Assembly (NCBI RefSeq): GCF_012933505.1
Contig: NZ_JABBNB010000049.1
Coordinates: 1 to 32,221 of the forward strand
Source: Gordonia asplenii
GTDB lineage: Bacteria > Actinomycetota > Actinomycetes > Mycobacteriales > Mycobacteriaceae
DNA: 32,221 bases
Direction: 5' to 3'
Made by a program: the position numbers and the translations under genes. The notes under the pieces are model-generated. The model made no database searches, was not told where the DNA came from, and saw only the letters and a program-made list of their open reading frames with translations. Every line of letters begins with the position of its first letter. Positions within the stretch are counted from its first letter, which is position 1. Shown here piece after piece: positions 24,320 to 31,107 of this stretch.

Positions 24320-25411
24320 CTACAGGTCGTCGTCGAACAGCGTAGTGGTCTGATCCTCGCGGCTGCGGACACCCCAACTGGCGTTGAGCGCGCCCGCGGG
24401 CGGCGTGAGGCCCAGGTGGTGCCACGCGGCGGCCGTCGCGACTCGACCACGCGGTGTGCGGGCCATCATCCCGGCGCGTACGAGAAATGGCTCACACACT
24501 TCTTCGACGGTGGCCGGTTCTTCGCCGACGGCGACCGCCAGCGTCGAGACGCCGACCGGTCCCCCGCCGAATCCGCGGACCAGCGATCCCAGGACCGCGC
24601 GGTCGAGGCGGTCGAGGCCGAGCTCGTCGACGTCGTACACCTTCAACGCCGCCTGCGCGATGGCGACGGTGATGGTGCCGTCGGCGCGCACTTCGGCGTA
24701 GTCGCGGACGCGGCGCAGCAGCCGGTTGGCGATACGCGGGGTACCGCGGGAGCGACTGGCGATCTCCGACGCCGAGTCCTCGTCGATCTGGATGCCGAGG
24801 ATGCGCGCCGACCGGGTCAGCACGGCGACGAGCTCGGCGGTCTCGTAGAACTCCATGTGCGCGGTGAAGCCGAAGCGGTCGCGCAGCGGTCCGGTCAGCG
24901 ACCCGGACCGCGTGGTGGCTCCGACCAGCGTGAACGGCGCGACGTCGAGTGGAATGGAGGTGGCGCCCGGGCCCTTGCCGACGACCACGTCGACGCGGAA
25001 GTCCTCCATCGCGAGGTACAGCATCTCCTCGGCGGGGCGCGCGATGCGATGGATCTCGTCGATGAACAGCACGTCGCCTTCGACGAGGTTCGACAGCATC
25101 GCCGCGAGGTCGCCCGCGCGTTCGAGCGCGGGCCCGGAGGTGACGCGGATCGCCGAGCCCATCTCGCTGGCGATGATCATCGCCAGCGATGTCTTGCCCA
25201 GGCCCGGCGGCCCCGACAGCAGGATGTGATCGGGCGTGCCGCCGCGGCCCTTCGCGCCGTGCAGCACCAGCTCGAGTTGTTCGCGCACCTTGGGCTGACC
25301 GATGAAGTCCGACAACGACCGTGGACGCAGGTTGGCGTCGAGGTCGCCGTCGGTGTTGACCCGTCCGGCGTTGACCGTTCGCTCGGTCCAGCCGTCGTCG
25401 GGCTCGGTCAC
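24320..25411 (-). CDS. ruvB: Holliday junction branch migration ATPase RuvB
   Basis: 363-residue AAA+ motor that drives branch migration of Holliday junctions together with RuvA. Walker A GPPGLGKT is at 67-74 and Walker B with FIDEIHR near 116-122. The ATTRSGSLTGPLRDRFG segment corresponds to sensor 1 and the arginine-finger region. The C-terminal winged-helix DNA-binding domain includes RTPRGRVATAAAWHHLG. The N-terminal 20 residues and an acidic tail ending DDDL are extra relative to some RuvB proteins. GTG at 25411 overlaps the ruvA stop as GTGA. Last gene of the SOS-controlled ruvC-ruvA-ruvB operon. Confidence 0.97.
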   Translation of the reverse strand: MTEPDDGWTERTVNAGRVNTDGDLDANLRPRSLSDFIGQPKVREQLELVLHGAKGRGGTPDHILLSGPPGLGKTSLAMIIASEMGSAIRVTSGPALERAGDLAAMLSNLVEGDVLFIDEIHRIARPAEEMLYLAMEDFRVDVVVGKGPGATSIPLDVAPFTLVGATTRSGSLTGPLRDRFGFTAHMEFYETAELVAVLTRSARILGIQIDEDSASEIASRSRGTPRIANRLLRRVRDYAEVRADGTITVAIAQAALKVYDVDELGLDRLDRAVLGSLVRGFGGGPVGVSTLAVAVGEEPATVEEVCEPFLVRAGMMARTPRGRVATAAAWHHLGLTPPAGALNASWGVRSREDQTTTLFDDDL

Positions 25412-26013
25412 CGCCTCGTCCCCTTGCCGAGCATCGACAGGCCGGCGCGCAGGGCCGTCGCCGAATCCGCGTCCGGCGTCTCGGCGAGCACCGCCGCGAC
25501 CGCCTTCTCCGCCGACGCAAGCGGAAAGCCAAGTCCCACAAGGGCTTCGGTCACCTGATCGCCGACCGATCCGACCGGAGCGACCACCGAACCGGCCGGC
25601 CCCGACGACGGCGCCGCCGACACCTTGTCCCGCAATTCGACGACGAGTCGCTCGGCGACGCGCTTGCCGATTCCCGGCACCGTCATCAACGACTTGACGT
25701 CGGACTCGGACAGCGCACGACGCAACGACTCCGGCTCGAGGACCGCGAGCGTCGCCATCGCCAATCGCGGCCCGACACCGGTGACCGTCTGCAACAGGCC
25801 GAACAGATCCCGCGACTCCGGTTCGGTGAACCCGTAGAGCGTCATCGAGTCTTCACGCACGATCATCGCCGTGAGCAGCGTGATCTCCGCTCCACGGTGC
25901 GCCGACGACAGGGTCGGCGGCGTGACCAGCACGCGGTAACCGACGCCCGCACAGTCGACGACGACATGGTCGAGGGCGACGTCGATCACCGGACCACGAA
26001 CTGCCGCAATCAC
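25408..26013 (-). CDS. ruvA: Holliday junction DNA-binding protein RuvA
   Basis: 201-residue DNA-binding subunit of the RuvAB branch-migration complex. The N-terminal OB fold begins IAAVRGPVIDVALDHVVVDCAGVGYRV. Two helix-hairpin-helix motifs follow (LLQTVTGVGPRLAMATL and LMTVPGIGKRVAERLV). After a flexible Pro/Gly/Ser/Ala linker, the C-terminal RuvB-binding domain contains VTEALVGLGFPLASAEKAV. The open frame extends far upstream through ruvC in another frame. GTG at 26013 is chosen because AGGAGG sits just upstream and the start overlaps the ruvC stop as GTGA. The stop overlaps ruvB in the same way, so the three proteins are translationally coupled. Confidence 0.96.
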   Translation of the reverse strand: MIAAVRGPVIDVALDHVVVDCAGVGYRVLVTPPTLSSAHRGAEITLLTAMIVREDSMTLYGFTEPESRDLFGLLQTVTGVGPRLAMATLAVLEPESLRRALSESDVKSLMTVPGIGKRVAERLVVELRDKVSAAPSSGPAGSVVAPVGSVGDQVTEALVGLGFPLASAEKAVAAVLAETPDADSATALRAGLSMLGKGTRR

Positions 26014-26606
26014 TTTCGTACCTCCTGCGCGCTCGACGCGGCCTGTACCGCGGCACGCGCCTGGGCGATTCGTTGTTGATGGTGCCGTTGCGCGACTTTG
26101 GCACGGCGTTCGGCCTCGGCCATCCGCTCCATCATCGGACCACGCCAGCAGTGGGTGATGGCCAACGCCAGCGCGTCGGCGGCGTCGGCCGGTTTGGGCC
26201 GGGTCTGCATCCCCAGGATGCGGGTGACCATCGAGGTGACCTGCGCCTTGTCGGCCCGACCCGATCCGGTGACGGCGGCCTTGACCTCCGACGGCGTGTG
26301 GAATCGAACCGGGATGTCGTGCTGGGCGGCGGCCAGCGCCACCACCCCGGCCGCTTGAGCGGTGCCCATCGCCGTGGACACCTGGTTCTGCGCGAACACC
26401 CGCTCCACCGCGACGACGTCGGGGTGGTGCGTCGTGATCCAGTGGACCGCGGCGGTGTGCACCGCGAGCAGACGATCGGCGAGCTCCATCTCCGCGGGCG
26501 TGCGCACCACGTCGACGTCGAGCGCGATCACCGACCGCCCAGTCCCCGACTCCACCAGCGCGATACCGCACCTGGTCAAACCGGGGTCGACTCCCATCAC
26601 CCGCAC
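26010..26606 (-). CDS. ruvC: Holliday junction resolvase RuvC
   Basis: 198-residue endonuclease that cuts Holliday junctions in homologous recombination. The acidic catalytic residues expected for the family are in place: Asp in GVDPGLTRCG (residue 7), Glu in VAVERVFAQNQ, and two Asp in ADAADALALAI. The C-terminal 45 residues are an Arg/Gln/Ala-rich helical extension. GTG at 26606 has GGAGG six bases upstream. A near-perfect mycobacterial SOS box lies 20 bases upstream of the start, so the operon should be induced by DNA damage through LexA. Confidence 0.96.
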   Translation of the reverse strand: MRVMGVDPGLTRCGIALVESGTGRSVIALDVDVVRTPAEMELADRLLAVHTAAVHWITTHHPDVVAVERVFAQNQVSTAMGTAQAAGVVALAAAQHDIPVRFHTPSEVKAAVTGSGRADKAQVTSMVTRILGMQTRPKPADAADALALAITHCWRGPMMERMAEAERRAKVAQRHHQQRIAQARAAVQAASSAQEVRK

Positions 26607-26625
26607 ACCACACCTCCGACTCCAA

Positions 26626-26648
26626 ACGAACAGCTGTTCGAGAGTCTA
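26626..26648 (-). promoter_or_regulatory. SOS (LexA) box and -10 element of the ruvCAB promoter
   Basis: CGAACAGCTGTTCG at 26627-26640 is a perfect 14-base palindrome matching the mycobacterial SOS box (TCGAAC, four bases, GTTCGA) at all but one outer base. On the minus strand TAGACT (26643-26648) fits a -10 element directly upstream. The box would then cover the transcription start, an ideal place for LexA repression. No convincing -35 was seen. Confidence 0.85.
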
Positions 26649-26692
26649 GTGGGTGGGTCAGACAACGGGCGCCACCAACACGGGTTGCGGTG

Positions 26693-27448
26693 TCAGTCCG
26701 CGTCGAGTTCGGCGAGTACGTCGTCGCTGATGTCGACGTTGCTGTACACGTTCTGCACGTCGTCGGAGTCTTCGAGCGCGTCGATCAGCTTGAACACCTT
26801 GCGCGCACCGTCGGCGTCGACCGGTACCTCGACGGATGCGCGGAAATCAGCCTCGGCCGACTCGTAGTCGATGCCGGCCTCCTGCAGCGCCGAACGCACG
26901 GCCACCAGGTCGGTCGGCTCGGAGACGACCTCGAAGGTCTCGCCCAGGTCGTTGACTTCCTCGGCCCCGGCCTCCAGGACCGCCATCAGGATGTCGTCCT
27001 CGGTCTGCTCGCCCTTCTCCAGGGTGACGACACCCTTGCGGGTGAACAGATAGGCCACCGATCCGGGGTCGGCCATGTTCCCGCCGTTGCGGGTCATCGC
27101 CGTGCGCACCTCGCCGGCGGCGCGGTTGCGGTTGTCGGTCAGGCACTCGATCAGCACCGCCACGCCGTTGGGTCCGTACCCCTCGTAGGTGATGGTCTGC
27201 CAGTCGGCGCCGCCGGCCTCCTCACCGCCGCCGCGCTTGCGGGCGCGCTCGATGTTGTCGTTGGGCACCGACGACTTCTTGGCCTTCTGAATCGCGTCGA
27301 ACAGCGTGGGATTGCCCGCCGGGTCACCGCCCCCGGTCCGTGCGGCGACCTCGATGTTCTTGATCAACTTCGCGAACATCTTGCCGCGCTTGGCGTCAAT
27401 CGCCGCCTTCTTGTGTTTGGTGGTGGCCCACTTGGAATGTCCACTCAT
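26693..27448 (-). CDS. yebC: YebC/PmpR-family transcriptional regulator-type protein
   Basis: 251-residue protein with the invariant YebC start SGHSKWATTKHKKAAIDAKRG and the middle signature YEGYGPNGVAVLIECLTDNRNR, followed by GGNMADPGSVAYLFTRKG. Full length for the family, which is widespread. Members have been described as DNA-binding regulators, and some as factors aiding ribosomes on difficult sequences; which role applies here is not visible. ATG at 27448 has GAAGG upstream. It lies downstream of pdxT with an 85-base gap containing a strong hairpin. It corresponds to Rv2603c. Confidence 0.95.
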   Translation of the reverse strand: MSGHSKWATTKHKKAAIDAKRGKMFAKLIKNIEVAARTGGGDPAGNPTLFDAIQKAKKSSVPNDNIERARKRGGGEEAGGADWQTITYEGYGPNGVAVLIECLTDNRNRAAGEVRTAMTRNGGNMADPGSVAYLFTRKGVVTLEKGEQTEDDILMAVLEAGAEEVNDLGETFEVVSEPTDLVAVRSALQEAGIDYESAEADFRASVEVPVDADGARKVFKLIDALEDSDDVQNVYSNVDISDDVLAELDAD

Positions 27449-27473
27449 CGCTGCTCAGCCTTCCCTCGCACGT

Positions 27474-27494
27474 CGGTGCCGACTCCCGGCACCG
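27474..27494 (-). terminator. Hairpin between pdxT and yebC
   Basis: CGGTGCCG (27474-27481) and CGGCACCG (27487-27494) form a perfect 8-base stem with a 5-base loop. It is 40 bases beyond the pdxT stop and about 26 bases upstream of the yebC start. No T-tract follows. It could terminate or attenuate read-through from tesB-pdxT into yebC, or be a yebC leader structure. Confidence 0.45.
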
Positions 27495-27533
27495 GAATTT
27501 CCACGCTCACCGCGTACTGCAACCCGTGTGATC

Positions 27534-28172
27534 TTACCGACGCACCTTGGCGACGAAATATTCGTGCACCCGTCGATCGCCGGTCACCTCCGGATGAAAC
27601 GATGTCGCGATCACCGATCCCTGCTCGACGGCGACGATCCGCCCCGCGGCCGGACCGTCGGGCACCCGCGCCAGGACGGTCACCCCCGGACCCGCCTCCT
27701 CCACCCACGGAGCGCGGATGAACACGCCACGCATCTTCGCCGCGCCGGGCGCATCGGTGATCCCGGCGAAGTCGATATCCGCCTCGAAAGACTCGACCTG
27801 GCGACCGAAGGCGTTGCGCCGCACCGTGATATCCAGCACGTCGAGATGCCGCGCGTCCGGTCGGGTGTCCAGGATCCGGGAACTGAGCATGATCATGCCC
27901 GCACAGGATCCATACGCCGGCAGACCGTCGAGCAGCTTCGCGCGCAGCGGATCGAACAGGTCGAACACGCCGAGCAGCTTGCTCATCGTCGTCGACTCGC
28001 CGCCGGGCAGCACGATGCCGTCGATCTCCTCCAGTTCACCCGGACGACGCACCGCGATCGCGTCGGCGCCGCTGGCCTGCAGCGCCGCGACGTGCTCGCG
28101 CACATCTCCTTGCAGCGCCAACACTCCGATGACCGGTCGCGACACCGCGCCGGTCACATTCACATCACTCAC
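27534..28172 (-). CDS. pdxT: Pyridoxal 5'-phosphate synthase glutaminase subunit PdxT
   Basis: 212-residue class I-type glutaminase that hydrolyses glutamine and passes ammonia to PdxS for de novo vitamin B6 synthesis. The catalytic triad is visible: Cys90 in AYGSCAGMI, and His193 and Glu195 in SFHPEVTGDRR. LPGGEST and TVRRNAFGRQVESFE are PdxT signatures. The GTG at 28172 overlaps the tesB stop as GTGA, like other junctions here. A second GTG at 28157, with AGGTGA upstream, would give 207 residues and is also plausible. The open frame upstream to 28595 is only tesB in another frame. The PdxS partner gene is not in this window. Confidence 0.94.
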   Translation of the reverse strand: MSDVNVTGAVSRPVIGVLALQGDVREHVAALQASGADAIAVRRPGELEEIDGIVLPGGESTTMSKLLGVFDLFDPLRAKLLDGLPAYGSCAGMIMLSSRILDTRPDARHLDVLDITVRRNAFGRQVESFEADIDFAGITDAPGAAKMRGVFIRAPWVEEAGPGVTVLARVPDGPAAGRIVAVEQGSVIATSFHPEVTGDRRVHEYFVAKVRR

Positions 28173-29026
28173 CTGGTCACTTTGCCGATCTGCTGCTCGA
28201 GGGTCTGGTTGCGGCCGGTCCGCGCGAGGCCTTCCTGTGTGACCGCCGCGACCAACTCCCCCGCCCGGTTGAAGATTCGCCCCTGGGTCAGCGCGCGCCC
28301 CGACCCAGCCGACGGCGACGCCTGGTCGTACAGCAACCATTCGTCGGCGCGGAACGGACGCATGAACCACATCGCGTGGTCGAGCGACGCACCCTGCGGA
28401 TGCACGTCGGGGTGGATCACATTCGCCGACCCGAGCAATGTCATGTCGCTCATATACGCGAGTGTGCAGACGTGAAAGACCTGGTCGTCGGGCAACGGAT
28501 GCCGGTAGCGGAACCAGACCTGCTGCTGGGCCGCCAGCCCGGGAGTCATGGTCAACTGATCGCGCGGCACTACGCGCAGATCGAAGTTCTCCCACTCGCG
28601 AATCACCGAGATCATGTGCGCGGGCTGCTCCTCCGCCCGGCTGCGCAAACCCTCCGGTCCGGGCGCGGGCGGCATCGTGTCCTGATGCTCGATACCCTCG
28701 TTGCCGAGTACGTGGAACGACGCCGACATCGTGAAGATCGCCTCGCCGTTCTGCACACCGGTCACCCGGCGTGTCACGAACGAACGGCCGTCACGGATCC
28801 GATCGACCAGGAACACCGCGGGGATATCCGGATTGCCCGGCCGCAGAAAATAGCCGTGCAACGAATGCACGTGAAACGCTTCCGGAACCGTGCGCGTCGC
28901 CGAAACCAACGCCTGCCCGGCAACCTGTCCCCCGAATGTGCGGGTCAAATACGACGGATACGACGGCCCGCGAAAAATGTTCGCCTCGATCGCCTCGACC
29001 TGCAAAATCTCTTCGATGGTTGCCAC
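28169..29026 (-). CDS. tesB: Acyl-CoA thioesterase II, TesB family
   Basis: 285-residue double hot-dog thioesterase that hydrolyses acyl-CoA to free fatty acid and CoA. Recognisable TesB segments are RTFGGQVAGQAL, VHSLHGYFLRPG, DGRSFVTRRV, QQVWFRYRHPLPDD and SLDHAMWFMRPFRADEWLLY. The Asp in LDHAMWF and the Gln in VTQEGL fit the family's active-site residues. GTG at 29026 has no ribosome site, but a -10-like GATACT ends seven bases before it, so the transcript may be leaderless. It overlaps pdxT by four bases. This tesB-pdxT pairing is also found in M. tuberculosis (Rv2605c-Rv2604c); a metabolic link is not obvious. Confidence 0.93.
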   Translation of the reverse strand: MATIEEILQVEAIEANIFRGPSYPSYLTRTFGGQVAGQALVSATRTVPEAFHVHSLHGYFLRPGNPDIPAVFLVDRIRDGRSFVTRRVTGVQNGEAIFTMSASFHVLGNEGIEHQDTMPPAPGPEGLRSRAEEQPAHMISVIREWENFDLRVVPRDQLTMTPGLAAQQQVWFRYRHPLPDDQVFHVCTLAYMSDMTLLGSANVIHPDVHPQGASLDHAMWFMRPFRADEWLLYDQASPSAGSGRALTQGRIFNRAGELVAAVTQEGLARTGRNQTLEQQIGKVTR

Positions 29027-29033
29027 GGGGATA

Positions 29034-29064
29034 AGTATCGCCTACCGCGCCCCCGTGGCCACAA
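29034..29064 (-). promoter_or_regulatory. Possible leaderless promoter of tesB
   Basis: On the minus strand TTGTGG (29059-29064) and GATACT (29034-29039) are 19 bases apart, and only seven bases separate GATACT from the GTG start at 29026. With no Shine-Dalgarno sequence visible, transcription may begin at the start codon, as is common in mycobacteria. The match to consensus is modest. Confidence 0.3.
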
Positions 29065-29096
29065 CCAACACCCACCGCCCCCGCCACCCGGAGAAA

Positions 29097-29121
29097 TCCG
29101 CCGAACGCGCCGGCGCGGACC
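29097..29121 (-). terminator. Possible terminator of the LuxR-type gene
   Basis: Just past the stop at 29125 the minus strand contains the 12-base palindrome CGCGCCGGCGCG (29106-29117) and an alternative TCCGC/GCGGA pairing, followed by TTTCT. It is a short GC-rich structure with a small T-run, compatible with an intrinsic terminator. The tesB start lies about 70 bases further on. Confidence 0.3.
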
Positions 29122-29124
29122 GGA

Positions 29125-29631
29125 CTACAGCTCGTCGAGCGAGATGAGCCCGTCCTGCACCGCGCGAGCCACCAGACCGGCCTTCGTCGGTGCCGGACGG
29201 CCGATCTCGGCGTACTTGGCGCGGATTCGGGTCAGGTGGGTGTTCACCGTGCCCAGCGAGATGAACAGTTCCTGGCCGACGGCCGGCTTGGAATCCACCA
29301 GTAGCCACGTGCGCAGCACCTCGGCCTCACGCGGCGTCAGCACCGGGCGCGGCAGATCGGTGCGCACATGCGAGTCGGTGCGCGTCTGGACATCGGCCTC
29401 ATCGTTGATCTCGATCGAATCATGTTCAAGCACAGGAACTTTCACCTCACGAAGTAGCGGTCGGCGACGCTGCCCGGCGCTCACCGGCCAAGTGGAGGGC
29501 TGCTGCCCCGGCAACGGCATCCGGCGAGCCGCCAAGCGCGCCAACGCATCCTCGTGGCGACGGACGGACTCGGCGCGCCGCCGAGCGCTGTGGTCGACGG
29601 CGTAACCCTGCGAAATCAGTGCTGCGGTCAT
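29125..29631 (-). CDS. Orphan LuxR-type helix-turn-helix regulator
   Basis: 168-residue protein. Residues 96-162 form a LuxR/GerE DNA-binding domain (LTPREAEVLRTWLL, then FISLGTVNTHLTRIRAKY as the recognition-helix region). The first 95 residues are basic and then acidic, and show no receiver, PAS or autoinducer-binding domain, so the signal sensed is unknown. ATG at 29631 has GAGGA upstream. The gene stands alone between tesB and the M24 peptidase gene, at the point where synteny with M. tuberculosis breaks. A tandem pair of G-tracts 140-170 bases upstream might be an operator. The specific regulon is not recognisable. Confidence 0.85.
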   Translation of the reverse strand: MTAALISQGYAVDHSARRRAESVRRHEDALARLAARRMPLPGQQPSTWPVSAGQRRRPLLREVKVPVLEHDSIEINDEADVQTRTDSHVRTDLPRPVLTPREAEVLRTWLLVDSKPAVGQELFISLGTVNTHLTRIRAKYAEIGRPAPTKAGLVARAVQDGLISLDEL

Positions 29632-29771
29632 TTCTCATCCTCACTACCTGTGGTGTGCCCCAAGGTCATTGACGCTGTGAGCAGTTAGCTTGTGGTGTTG
29701 GTGAGAACGTTATGAGAATTCGCCAAGGGCGTCGATGGGGAGAACTACCCATGGCATCGCCGCAGGTCAGA

Positions 29772-29804
29772 GGGGGTAAATGCGCTGCATCGGGGGTAAT
29801 ACCC
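29772..29804. promoter_or_regulatory. Tandem GGGGGTAA repeats upstream of the LuxR-type gene
   Basis: In the 299-base gap 29632-29930, GGGGGTAA occurs at 29772-29779 and again at 29792-29799, exactly 20 bases apart (about two helix turns). The second is part of GGGTAATACCC (29794-29804), a 5-1-5 inverted repeat. The spacing suggests a protein-binding site. The rest of the gap holds no gene; a hairpin near 29.9 kb is listed separately. Confidence 0.35.
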
Positions 29805-29892
29805 ACGTTTGACACCGGTGGCCGGTTGCGTCGCGCCTGTTTCGAGTTCGGGTGCGTTGCGGCGAATGCCGTCGGCGCGCTCGCGCTGGGGC

Positions 29893-29910
29893 GGCGGGGT
29901 CAGCCCCGCC
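29893..29910 (-). terminator. Hairpin downstream of the M24 peptidase gene
   Basis: GGCGGGG (29893-29899) and CCCCGCC (29904-29910) form a perfect 7-base, all-GC stem with loop TCAG. It lies 20 bases past the stop of the minus-strand peptidase gene. There is no T-tract, but position and stability fit an actinobacterial terminator. Confidence 0.5.
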
Positions 29911-29930
29911 ACCGAATCGCCTACTCCGCC

Positions 29931-31067
29931 TCAGCTTTTCGCCGGCAGCACCGTCAAGCCGCGAGGGCGCTTGTTCACCGACTCGCAGCCGTCGTCGGTC
30001 ACGATCACGATGTCCTCGATGCGGGCGCCCCACTTGCCCGGGAAGTAGATGCCCGGCTCGATGGAGAAGGCCATTCCGGGTCGCAGCGCGATGTCGTTGC
30101 CGCCGACGATGTAGGGCTCCTCGTGCACCGACAGTCCGATGCCGTGGCCGGTCCGGTGGATGAACGCGTCCGCCAGGCCCGCCTGCGCCAGCAGATCGCG
30201 TGCCGCGGCGTCGACCGACTCGGCGCTCACGCCGGGGCGCACCGCCGCGGTCGCCGCAATTTGGGCCCGTTCCAGGACGGCGATCGCGGCGGCGACGTCG
30301 GCGGGCGGCTCGCCGAAGCAGTACGTGCGGGTGGAGTCCGAGTTGTAGCCGGTCGGCACCGGCCCGCCGATGTCGATCACCACGACGTCGTCGGCGCCGA
30401 TGACGCGCTCGGAGTACTCGTGATGCGGGTCGGCGCCATGCGGTCCCGACCCGACGATCACGAACGCCGCCGACGTATGGCCCTCGGCGACGATCGCGGC
30501 TGCGATGTCGTCGGCGACCTCGTGCTCGGTGCGTCCGGGCACCAGGAACTCCCCCATTCGCGCGTGCACGCGGTCGATGGCCGCGCCCGCCTCGCGCAAC
30601 GCCGCGATCTCGGTGGCGTCCTTGATCATTCGCAGCTCACGCAACACCGCGGTGGCCAACCGCGGCGTCGTGCCGATCCGCTGCGCGATCGGCACGAGGT
30701 GCAGTGCGGGCATCGAATCTGACACTGCGACAACAGGATTCGCACCCGCGTCGGCCAACGCCAACGCATACGGATCCGCGCCATCGACCCACGGGTGCAG
30801 CGGCAATTCCAGTGCGCCCGCCGCCGACTCCGACAGCGACGCCAACTCCAGTTGCGGTACCACCACGAACGGTTGCGCACCGACGGCCGACGGTACGACG
30901 AGCACGGTAAGTCGCTCGAAAGTCTGTGCGCGCGAACCGATCAGATACTCCAGGTCCGGCCCCGGACTCACCATCAGCAGATCGACGCCGACGTCGGCGG
31001 CCAGGCGGGCGGCCTCAGCAAGACGATGGGCATAGCTGGACACCGGCAGCAGCGATGAGTCTGACAT
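29931..31067 (-). CDS. M24 family metallopeptidase (Xaa-Pro dipeptidase type)
   Basis: 378-residue cytosolic aminopeptidase/prolidase-type enzyme with the pita-bread fold. An N-terminal creatinase-like domain covers about 1-150. Metal ligands are visible in the C-terminal domain: Asp residues in VVVIDIGG and NSDSTRTYCFG, His in HRTGHGIGLSVHEEP, Glu in FSIEPGIYFPG and Glu in ARIEDIVIV. It probably removes N-terminal residues next to proline or splits Xaa-Pro dipeptides. ATG at 31067 fits the family. The only ribosome site is weak, but a -10-like TACGCT ends seven bases upstream, so a leaderless transcript is likely. Divergent from the exonuclease gene, as Rv2089c is from Rv2090. Confidence 0.93.
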   Translation of the reverse strand: MSDSSLLPVSSYAHRLAEAARLAADVGVDLLMVSPGPDLEYLIGSRAQTFERLTVLVVPSAVGAQPFVVVPQLELASLSESAAGALELPLHPWVDGADPYALALADAGANPVVAVSDSMPALHLVPIAQRIGTTPRLATAVLRELRMIKDATEIAALREAGAAIDRVHARMGEFLVPGRTEHEVADDIAAAIVAEGHTSAAFVIVGSGPHGADPHHEYSERVIGADDVVVIDIGGPVPTGYNSDSTRTYCFGEPPADVAAAIAVLERAQIAATAAVRPGVSAESVDAAARDLLAQAGLADAFIHRTGHGIGLSVHEEPYIVGGNDIALRPGMAFSIEPGIYFPGKWGARIEDIVIVTDDGCESVNKRPRGLTVLPAKS

Positions 31068-31106
31068 GCCTGTCAGCGTAGCGATGCGATCTGACAGAGT
31101 GGTCAG
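31061..31106. promoter_or_regulatory. Twin palindromes in the peptidase/exonuclease divergent promoter
   Basis: CTGAC, six bases, GTCAG occurs at 31061-31076 and again at 31091-31106, 30 bases apart (about three helix turns). On the minus strand a -10-like TACGCT (31075-31080) lies between them, seven bases before the peptidase ATG. One palindrome would cover the start site and the other the -35 region. The second also ends one base before the exonuclease ATG. This looks like a two-site operator. Confidence 0.45.
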
Positions 31107-31107
31107 C

